Positions 1-5,757 of a stretch of DNA of 6,674 nucleotides are shown in pieces; positions within the stretch are counted from its first letter, which is position 1; each line of letters begins with the position of its first letter. Under the pieces are notes generated by a model. It saw nothing but the letters and a program-made list of their open reading frames with translations, ran no database searches and was not told where the DNA came from. This DNA comes from Lachnospiraceae bacterium (GTDB lineage: Bacteria; Bacillota; Clostridia; Lachnospirales; Lachnospiraceae): the NCBI GenBank assembly GCA_021202575.1, contig JAJQCU010000083.1, forward strand, positions 1 through 6,674, read 5' to 3'. Position numbers and translations under genes: made by a program.

Positions 1-557
1 TCCTCCAGGTAAGCGAAATGTGTCTCATCGAACAGACCGATCTGGTCAAAAACCGCTCTCCGGTAGATGGCCGCGCCCCCGCAGGAGGAAAAAATCTCCG
101 CCGCCTTGTCATACTCATCCGCCGGTCTGCCGATGCCTCTTCCCTTCGCGTATCCCAACGCGGTATACAGGTCTCCCGCGTTGTCAATTTTATCCGGGGA
201 ATGCATCATCAGCATCCGGGCGCTGATGGAAAAAAGCTTCTCATCCCGCTCCATGCCGTCGATCAGCGCCTGGACATAACCCGGCCTCGCCTTTGTGTCG
301 TTATTTAACAAAATCACATATCTGGTATGGCTGTATCGGATCCCCGCGTTGACCGCGCCGCAGAAGCCGGTGTTGTCCGGCAGAAATATGGTCTCTATCC
401 CCGGATACGCCCTCAAAAACTCTACGGAGCCGTCCGTGGAGCCGTTGTCCACCACCAGCACATGCCGATCCTCTTCCTTTGTCTGCGGCAGGATAGCGTC
501 CAGACACTCCCCCAGATAATGAAGGCCGTTATAGTTGGGGATAATAATCGTTACCAT
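1..557 (-). CDS. GT2 family glycosyltransferase, WbbL/rhamnosyltransferase-like, C-terminus beyond the left edge
   Basis: Partial gene: the first 185 codons are visible and the frame is open at base 1. The product is a cytoplasmic GT-A fold transferase that would move a sugar from a nucleotide donor, plausibly dTDP-L-rhamnose, to a growing glycan. Visible motifs are PNYNG (residues 7-11), the nucleotide-binding VVDNGSTDGS (35-44), DNTGF (61-65), the metal-binding LLNNDT (83-88, in the DXD position), SCGGAAIYRR (158-167) and GLFDE (174-178). The window ends just after FAYLE, where this family usually has the catalytic acidic residues. The start is the ATG at 557-555, with GGAGAG 7 bases upstream inside the end of the preceding gene. 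That gene's TAG directly abuts this ATG in the same frame, which suggests translational coupling. The family call is firm; donor, acceptor and linkage cannot be read from the sequence. Confidence 0.92.
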   Translation of the reverse strand, partial: MVTIIIPNYNGLHYLGECLDAILPQTKEEDRHVLVVDNGSTDGSVEFLRAYPGIETIFLPDNTGFCGAVNAGIRYSHTRYVILLNNDTKARPGYVQALIDGMERDEKLFSISARMLMMHSPDKIDNAGDLYTALGYAKGRGIGRPADEYDKAAEIFSSCGGAAIYRRAVFDQIGLFDETHFAYLE

Positions 558-1868
558 CTAGCGTCTCTCCGGATCGTATAAAATCAGGCAGCCGCTGCAG
601 TGTACGAAGTCGGCCCAGGCCTTTCTTTTGTCCGCCGTAGCCTCACCAGCCGCGAACTCCGGATATTCCCTCAGGAAAGCCTCATAAAGCTCCGGCCGCA
701 CCCGGCTGTTTTCAAAATCACCCATGGCACAGCTCTGCCACAGGCCGGCCCTGTGCAGATGGCCTCCGTCAAAGCCCCGCAAAAGCCCCTGATAGACAGG
801 CTTTCCCGCCGCGTCAAGCGCCCCGCCCGCAATGCGGTTCCTGCGATAAACGGGTCCGGCCACCATGGCCACTTCCGGTCTGTCCCGGAAAATATCCTCA
901 TAGTCCACTCTGTAAAAGCCCAGATGCTTACTGTGGGAAACCGCAGCCTGAATGCCCCGCTCCTGCAGGTCTTCCTTTACCGCGGCAAGCCCCGCCTCGT
1001 AGGCGTAGCGTTTGCTCTGAGGATTGTCCGCGGTGGACTCTCTATGACAGCGCCAGTGATATAATACCCTTGAGATGTTAAGAACTTGTGATGATTTGTG
1101 TCCATCCGCCGTCTCCCGGTCCAGACATCTGAGAGCCCGAAGCACCAGATCATAATCCTGAGCCCCGTCAAAAGCCGGACGGAAGGAAAGCTTCCTCATC
1201 AGGGCGCTCTCCATTACCAGAAAGTGGCAGATATAATTGTTGCTCCAGAGCAGATCCTGATCGAAGGACGGCTTTAAGTTGGCATCATAATAGGCCTTTT
1301 CCCCGTCCCATTTATCCTCGTCGGAATACAGGAGCCGGGCCGGTGTTTTATTGTTTTTGCTCTCCTCGATAGCCCGCGCCATCTCAAAAAGGGCGTCCGG
1401 GGCCAGCACATCGTCATGGTCCAGCAGGCCGATGTAGGCGCCGGCGGCCTGGGAAAGGGCTTCGTTGGTGTTGGCGGAAATGCCCTTATTTTCCTCAAGC
1501 TTTTTGTAACGGATACGGGGGTCATGAAAGCTTTCCGCCACGCCCCTCAGTTGGTCTGAGGGGCTTGCGTCCGCCAGAATCAGCTCCCAGTTTCCGTAGG
1601 TCTGGGCGCGGACGGAGGAGATCATTTCCCGGAAATAATTTTCCGGCGTCTGATAGACCGGCACCAGGATGCTGAAAAGAATTTGAGAGATATTTTGATT
1701 AAGGCGCTGACTATACAGCTCCTCCTCTGACGGAGGGGTGTAGGTATAAGCGTTATTTTTCTCGGCGATGCGCTCCAGCGCGGAGGCAAAGGTTTCCGCC
1801 GGGCCGTTTTTTTTCAGATAATGATATGTTTTTTTCAGATTGGAGAGGGTGAAGGGAGTATGCTTCAT
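558..1868 (-). CDS. GT2 glycosyltransferase with a C-terminal extension resembling the second half of another GT2 domain
   Basis: A 436-residue cytoplasmic glycosyltransferase, probably one of the enzymes that assembles the exported polysaccharide. A leader of about 60 residues precedes a full GT2 domain: SILVPVYQTP (66-75), LILADAS (96-102), LLDHDD (148-153, DXD-type metal site), YSDEDK (181-186), SNNYICHFLV (209-218), GAQDYDLVLR (235-244) and LYHWRCHRESTA (269-280). Residues from about 330 to the end (PEVAMVAGPVY, then GCLILYDPERR) resemble the distal part of a GT2 domain of the tandem type, but there is no second nucleotide-binding half before them. The start is the ATG at 1868-1866, preceded by a strong AGGAGG. 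It follows the ATPase gene by 22 bases and its TAG abuts the next glycosyltransferase start. Family is confident; substrate is unknown, and the extension could be a lineage-specific normal feature or a decayed domain. Confidence 0.93.
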   Translation of the reverse strand: MKHTPFTLSNLKKTYHYLKKNGPAETFASALERIAEKNNAYTYTPPSEEELYSQRLNQNISQILFSILVPVYQTPENYFREMISSVRAQTYGNWELILADASPSDQLRGVAESFHDPRIRYKKLEENKGISANTNEALSQAAGAYIGLLDHDDVLAPDALFEMARAIEESKNNKTPARLLYSDEDKWDGEKAYYDANLKPSFDQDLLWSNNYICHFLVMESALMRKLSFRPAFDGAQDYDLVLRALRCLDRETADGHKSSQVLNISRVLYHWRCHRESTADNPQSKRYAYEAGLAAVKEDLQERGIQAAVSHSKHLGFYRVDYEDIFRDRPEVAMVAGPVYRRNRIAGGALDAAGKPVYQGLLRGFDGGHLHRAGLWQSCAMGDFENSRVRPELYEAFLREYPEFAAGEATADKRKAWADFVHCSGCLILYDPERR

Positions 1869-1875
1869 GGTTTTA

Positions 1876-1882
1876 TCCTCCT
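1876..1882 (-). promoter_or_regulatory. Strong ribosome binding site for the GT2 gene at 558-1868
   Basis: The minus strand reads AGGAGGA here, seven bases before the ATG at 1868. It is a near-perfect anti-Shine-Dalgarno match, the strongest in the window, and it fixes the start of this glycosyltransferase. It lies in the 22-base gap after the ATPase stop codon. Confidence 0.85.
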
Positions 1883-1890
1883 GTACAGTG

Positions 1891-3228
1891 TCAGGGGGTT
1901 ACCTTTCCGGGATTTTCATTTCCCTTTGTTTTTTCTTTCCATCCGGGCGGGTCCTTTTCCGTCACCTCCACCGTGGAATCCATGTCATAAAAGCCCACTG
2001 TGTCCTTATCTGACACTACTGTCACATTCAGTACGTCATATAAACGGTGGTACACCTGAAATTCATCCCCCGCAAAGCCGGTCAGGCCAAAACTCAGCAG
2101 ATATTCCCCGCCCTGCAGGCTCATTTTCTGGGTAAAGGCCACATGCTTAGCGCTTCCCGCCTTTACCGGCTCTAAAAACGCCTTTTCCACCATGCTGTTG
2201 GTGCCGGTGATCTCCGTCCCCCTGATATTTTTGAAAGAAAAAGCAAAGATCGGCGCGGGCAGGCTCTCGTAAAACTCCACCTCCATGTGAATGGTAAAGC
2301 TGGTTCCCTTGAGGATGGCGTTGCTTCTGGCCTGATGCTCGTCAGTGATATAGAATTCCGTGATCTTCGCCTGTCCAGTGCCATACTCCAGCAGATGAGG
2401 ATTGGTACCGGCCTTCTGCGCCGCCAGAGTGCGGATCTCCTCATCATCTACCAGAGATTCCGTCTTTTCCGAAGGCTGATACTGCGGCCGATACTGCCCC
2501 ACCAGCACCTGCTTGTAGGCATCGATCATATCCTTCGCGGTCCCCTCTCCCAGCATATCCCCCTGATTTAAGAGGATGACCCGGTCGCAGTATTTCTGAA
2601 TGCTGGACAGGTCATGGCTGACAAAGACAATGGTCTTGCCCATCTCCTTGAATTCCTCAAATTTATGGTAGCACTTCGCCTGGAAGAAAACATCCCCCAC
2701 ACTCAGCGCCTCATCCACGATCAGAATCTCCGGATCAATGTTGATGGCCACAGCGAAGGCCAGCCTTACAAACATACCGGAGGAGTAGGTTTTGACGGGC
2801 TGATAGACATAGTCGCCGATATCCGCGAAATCCAGGATGGAGGGCAGCTTTTCCTCAATCTCCTCCTCGGAAAAGCCCAGCATGGTACCGTTCAGATAAA
2901 CATTCTCGATGCCGTTGTACTCCATGTTGAAGCCCGCGCCCAGCTCCAGGAGGGCGGTAATGCGGCCATTGACCTCCACGCTTCCTCCTGTGGGCTGCAC
3001 CACGCCGGTAATAATTTTCAAAATCGTGGACTTGCCGGAGCCGTTGGTGCCGATGATGCCCACGCACTCCCCCTGCCCAATCCGGAAGCTCACGTCCTTT
3101 AAGGCGGCGTGCTCCGTGTATTTGGGGCCGCCGATGCCCATGGCGTCCAGGATTCTATAATATGGTTTTTCGTATAATTTATATACTTTTGAGACGTGAT
3201 TTACGTCGATAGCGGGGGAGTTTTTCAT
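1891..3228 (-). CDS. wzt: ABC transporter ATPase for polysaccharide export, Wzt type with C-terminal carbohydrate-binding domain
   Basis: A 445-residue ATPase that would power export of a lipid-linked polysaccharide through the adjacent permease. The nucleotide-binding domain covers about 1-240: Walker A GTNGSGKST (60-68), the ALLELGAGF segment (92-100) typical of the Wzt/TagH group, signature YSSGM (148-152), Walker B ILIVDEA (168-174) and H-loop SHD (204-206). After a linker, residues about 285-425 form a beta-rich region matching the Wzt C-terminal domain, ending in VGFYDMD (411-417). In characterised Wzt proteins that domain binds the exported glycan and selects it; the same role here is an inference. 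The length fits the two-domain form rather than the short TagH/KpsT-type ATPase. The start is the ATG at 3228-3226, with AAAGGA 6 bases upstream. The permease gene ends 60 bases before it. The gene symbol denotes type, not proven orthology. Confidence 0.95.
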   Translation of the reverse strand: MKNSPAIDVNHVSKVYKLYEKPYYRILDAMGIGGPKYTEHAALKDVSFRIGQGECVGIIGTNGSGKSTILKIITGVVQPTGGSVEVNGRITALLELGAGFNMEYNGIENVYLNGTMLGFSEEEIEEKLPSILDFADIGDYVYQPVKTYSSGMFVRLAFAVAINIDPEILIVDEALSVGDVFFQAKCYHKFEEFKEMGKTIVFVSHDLSSIQKYCDRVILLNQGDMLGEGTAKDMIDAYKQVLVGQYRPQYQPSEKTESLVDDEEIRTLAAQKAGTNPHLLEYGTGQAKITEFYITDEHQARSNAILKGTSFTIHMEVEFYESLPAPIFAFSFKNIRGTEITGTNSMVEKAFLEPVKAGSAKHVAFTQKMSLQGGEYLLSFGLTGFAGDEFQVYHRLYDVLNVTVVSDKDTVGFYDMDSTVEVTEKDPPGWKEKTKGNENPGKVTP

Positions 3229-3288
3229 AAATGGTCCTTTTTATTACATGGTTATACCGAATCACTTGGGGATTCATTCTCGTTTACC

Positions 3289-4092
3289 CTACAGCACATC
3301 CGCAAAATGATACTTTAACTTCACAAAGAGCTTTTTTCCAAGGATTAGCAGGATGATTGTCACCGCCCAGAAGTAAGCCGTATACAGCGGCTGCTCCCAG
3401 AACCAGGCCTGTCCGTAGACGGCGCTTCTGTAGCCGCGGAACACATAGCAGACCGGGAGAAGGCGGTGAAGGAAGCCGATGACAGGGGGCCAGCTTGCGG
3501 CCATGGACATGTCCCACAGGATGGGGGTAGCCCACATGCCCAGCTGCAGCGCAATATTGATAATCTGTGTCAGATCCCTGAAAAATACCACGATGGCGCT
3601 GGTAAAATAGCATAGCGCCAATGTAAATAAAAACAGGCCGAAGCTGTAATAAACAATCTGAAGCGTGGGAAGTCCCGGGAAATATCCGTAGAGCATGGAA
3701 ATAAACAGCAGCACGAAGACAAAGAAAGCATGGATAAACAGAGCTGCTGTCACGCGAACCACAGGAAGGATATTGATATTGAATACCACCTTTTTGACAA
3801 GATACTGATATTCCATCAGGGCAGTGGTCCCGTTATTCAATGCCTCACTGAAAAAAAACCAGGGCACCAGGCCGCTGGTCAGAAAAAGAACGTAGGGGAC
3901 CTCAATACCCCCCGCGATCATCTGTGCTCTATTCTGAAATATTCCCTGAAACACAATCCAGTACATGACCACAGTCACCACCGGCTGGATCAATGCCCAG
4001 ACGGCCCCCAGGGCGGAGCCGGCATAACGCTTTTTAAAATCGTTTTTGGCCAGCTTCCAGATGAGCCGTCTGTTTTCGATGATTTCTTTCAT
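3289..4092 (-). CDS. wzm: ABC-2 type polysaccharide export permease (Wzm/TagG/RgpC-like)
   Basis: A 267-residue integral membrane protein, the usual length for the family, and the channel half of the exporter whose ATPase follows it. An amphipathic N-terminus with LAKNDFKKRYAGSALG (14-29) is followed by hydrophobic segments at roughly 30-50, 66-84, 110-136, 144-171, 177-195 and 236-252, six spans by eye. The family pattern ALGAVWALIQPVV (27-39) and the loop LVPWFFFSEAL (75-85) are clear, as is YQYLVKKVVFN (95-105). It should pair with the ATPase to flip undecaprenyl-linked glycan across the membrane. The start is the ATG at 4092-4090 with AGGAA 6 bases upstream. It stands 108 bases after rfbC, the widest gap in the set. 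Whether the cargo is a rhamnan, a teichoic-acid-like polymer or another glycan cannot be told from the permease alone; rfb genes next door favour a rhamnose-containing polymer. Confidence 0.95.
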   Translation of the reverse strand: MKEIIENRRLIWKLAKNDFKKRYAGSALGAVWALIQPVVTVVMYWIVFQGIFQNRAQMIAGGIEVPYVLFLTSGLVPWFFFSEALNNGTTALMEYQYLVKKVVFNINILPVVRVTAALFIHAFFVFVLLFISMLYGYFPGLPTLQIVYYSFGLFLFTLALCYFTSAIVVFFRDLTQIINIALQLGMWATPILWDMSMAASWPPVIGFLHRLLPVCYVFRGYRSAVYGQAWFWEQPLYTAYFWAVTIILLILGKKLFVKLKYHFADVL

Positions 4093-4200
4093 ATATCGTT
4101 CCTGTCGTTCTCTTTTCCCTCAGGTGTCTTCCCACTTTCCCTCCGGATATTCCCTGAAGCCGCCATGTCTGCTTCTCTTTCGGGCGCGGCCTGAAGCCTC
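4093..4200 (-). other. Purine-rich gap between rfbC and the permease gene, with a possible 25-codon reading frame
   Basis: This 108-base gap is strongly purine-rich on the transcribed (minus) sense. It holds a 9-base direct repeat, GGCTTCAGG, at 4198-4190 and 4161-4153. A short frame starts at the ATG at 4166-4164, runs 25 codons, and stops with TGA at 4091-4089, overlapping the permease ATG as ATGA. Its product would be very polar (about 10 charged residues), with no recognisable motif and only a weak GAGAAG-like site upstream. I see no terminator hairpin or clear promoter. It may simply be a spacer; the small frame is reported as possible, not as a gene. Confidence 0.3.
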
Positions 4201-4764
4201 CTACACCTGCTTCTCTCTAAGGTATTCCGCAAAGCTTTTCTGTTTTTTATCCTTGTCCGATAAAATCAGCTCCATCCCCTCCGGAATGGGCCACTCCACA
4301 CCGATGTCCGGATCGTCGAAGCGGATACCGCCCTCGTCATTGGGATGATAAAAATCAGAGCACTTATAGACAAACTCCGCGTAATCGCTGAGGACCAGAA
4401 AGCCGTGGGCGAAATTTTTCGGGATAAAAAACTGCTTTTTGTTTTCCTCGGAAAGAAGGACGCCAAACCACTGGCCAAAGGTCGCGGAGCCGTCCCTGAG
4501 ATCCACCGCCACATCATACACCTCGCCCCGGATAACCCTCACCAGCTTATCCTGCGGATACTGATACTGGAAATGAAGTCCCCTGAGGACGCCCCTTTTG
4601 GATGCTGACTGATTGTCCTGCACAAACTCCTGGTCAATGCCTGCCTCCCGAAAGTCATTATAATTGTAGGTCTCCATAAAGTAGCCCCTGTTGTCCCCAA
4701 AGACCGTAGGGGTAATAACCTTTAACCCGTCAATGTGGCAGGTTTCCACTGTGATTTTTCCCAT
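4201..4764 (-). CDS. rfbC: dTDP-4-dehydrorhamnose 3,5-epimerase (RmlC)
   Basis: A 187-residue cytoplasmic cupin enzyme that epimerises dTDP-4-keto-6-deoxy-D-glucose at C3 and C5, the third step towards dTDP-L-rhamnose. Length is normal for the family. Diagnostic motifs are DNRGYFMETY (24-33), QDNQSASKRGVLRGLHFQ (49-66), with the likely catalytic His64, Lys73 in PQDKLVRV, GEVYDVAVDLR (80-90), IPKNFAHGF (114-122) and EFVYKCSDFYHP (130-141), where Tyr133 matches the catalytic tyrosine of known RmlC proteins. Nothing important appears missing. The start is the ATG at 4764-4762, with AGGGAGGG just upstream; spacing is short (about 4 bases from GGAGG), but no other start keeps the conserved N-terminus. 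It follows rfbA by 43 bases. The product feeds RmlD, which is not in this window. Confidence 0.97.
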   Translation of the reverse strand: MGKITVETCHIDGLKVITPTVFGDNRGYFMETYNYNDFREAGIDQEFVQDNQSASKRGVLRGLHFQYQYPQDKLVRVIRGEVYDVAVDLRDGSATFGQWFGVLLSEENKKQFFIPKNFAHGFLVLSDYAEFVYKCSDFYHPNDEGGIRFDDPDIGVEWPIPEGMELILSDKDKKQKSFAEYLREKQV

Positions 4765-4807
4765 ATTCCCTCCCTGTTATGCTACGTCAAAAACTTTATC
4801 CTGTACA

Positions 4808-5677
4808 TTACAGGCCGTTCGCCACTTCCACCAGATATTTGCCATAATTGGTCTTGAGCAGCGGCTCCGCCAGCCTCAGAAGCTGTTCCCTGTCAATAAA
4901 GCCTCTCCTGTAGGCAATCTCCTCAATGCAGGAGATGTACAGGCCCTGGCGTTTCTGGAATGCCGCCACAAAATCGGAGGCGTCCAGCAGCGCGTCATGA
5001 TTGCCCGTATCCAGCCACGCAAAGCCTCTGCCCATGGTTTCCACATGGAGCTTTCCTCTGCGCAGATATTCATTGTTGATACTGGTGATCTCAATTTCTC
5101 CTCTTGCCGAGGGCTTCACATTTTTGGCGATTTCCACCACGTCGTTATCATAAAAATACAGCCCCGGCACCGCGTAATTGCTCTTTGGATTCTCCGGTTT
5201 TTCCTCGATGGAGACGGCGATGCCGTTCTCATCAAACTCCACCACACCGTACTCTCTGGGGTCTCTCACATAATATCCGAAGATTGTGGCGCCATCCTCT
5301 CTGGCCGCCACCTTTTTGAGCAGCGCGGAGAAGCTCTGCCCATAGAAAATATTATCTCCCAGAATCAGAGCCACCCTGTCAGAACCGATAAATTTCTCCC
5401 CGATCAGGAAAGCGTCCGCCAGTCCTCTGGGCTTTTCCTGAACCGCGTACTCCAGCTTCATCCCCAGCTGGCTGCCATCCCCCAGAAGCTCCTGAAATAC
5501 CGGCACGTCCCTGGGAGTGGAGATAATCAGCACCTCCCGGATATAGGACAGCATCAGAATGGAGAGCGGGTAATAGATCATGGGTTTGTCATACACAAGC
5601 ATAATCTGCTTAGACACCGCCTTGGTCAACGGGTAAAGTCTTGTGCCGGAGCCTCCGGCTAAAATGATACCTTTCAT
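4808..5677 (-). CDS. rfbA: Glucose-1-phosphate thymidylyltransferase (RmlA)
   Basis: A 289-residue cytoplasmic nucleotidyltransferase that joins glucose-1-phosphate and dTTP to give dTDP-glucose, the first and feedback-controlled step of dTDP-L-rhamnose synthesis. Motifs in order: [11 protein letters not shown] (8-18), [12 protein letters not shown] (28-39), IISTPRD (51-57), Gln80 with GLADAF (85-90), [10 protein letters not shown] (104-113, metal-binding Asp108), [20 protein letters not shown] (158-177), RGEIEIT (192-198) and AWLDTG (220-225, second metal-binding Asp223). The length is that of ordinary short RmlA proteins. Position 27 is leucine (codon CTT) where family members nearly always read KQxxPV; otherwise the protein looks intact. 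The start is the ATG at 5677-5675, with AAGGAAGG 9 bases upstream. The previous gene, a muramidase, ends 80 bases away. High RmlA similarity throughout leaves no serious alternative. Confidence 0.97.
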   Translation of the reverse strand: MKGIILAGGSGTRLYPLTKAVSKQIMLVYDKPMIYYPLSILMLSYIREVLIISTPRDVPVFQELLGDGSQLGMKLEYAVQEKPRGLADAFLIGEKFIGSDRVALILGDNIFYGQSFSALLKKVAAREDGATIFGYYVRDPREYGVVEFDENGIAVSIEEKPENPKSNYAVPGLYFYDNDVVEIAKNVKPSARGEIEITSINNEYLRRGKLHVETMGRGFAWLDTGNHDALLDASDFVAAFQKRQGLYISCIEEIAYRRGFIDREQLLRLAEPLLKTNYGKYLVEVANGL

Positions 5678-5757
5678 GGGTAGATTCCTTCCTTATCATG
5701 TAATTTCGCACAGTCTGACGTACTGCCCGCAGCCTTCAGCCTGACCGCGGATAACCT
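5678..5757 (-). other. Gap between the muramidase gene and rfbA, no terminator or strong promoter seen
   Basis: On the minus sense the 80 bases carry only weak inverted repeats (a CCGC/GCGG pairing around 5724-5748, for example) with no T-run after them, so they do not look like a rho-independent terminator. No good -35/-10 pair is evident. The rfbA ribosome binding site AAGGAAGG lies at 5694-5687. Co-transcription of the muramidase with the rfb genes is therefore possible but not shown. Confidence 0.4.

Noticed and set aside
2614..3102. A 162-codon open frame on the plus strand opposite the ATPase domain of wzt
   Set aside because: It mirrors the conserved Walker A and signature region of the ATPase, has no family resemblance and no convincing ribosome site.
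3250..3275. A GAATC/GATTC inverted repeat in the gap between permease and ATPase as a terminator
   Set aside because: The stem is only 5 base pairs, AT-leaning and lacks a following T-run on the minus strand; the ATPase must be expressed with the permease.
4691..5662. A 323-codon open frame on the plus strand opposite rfbA
   Set aside because: It lies entirely antisense to rfbA and the start of rfbC, which have clear family motifs and ribosome sites. The translated product has no recognisable domain, so it is a codon-bias shadow.
5724..5748. A CCGC/GCGG hairpin after the muramidase gene as a terminator
   Set aside because: The pairing is short and interrupted, and no T-run follows it on the minus strand.
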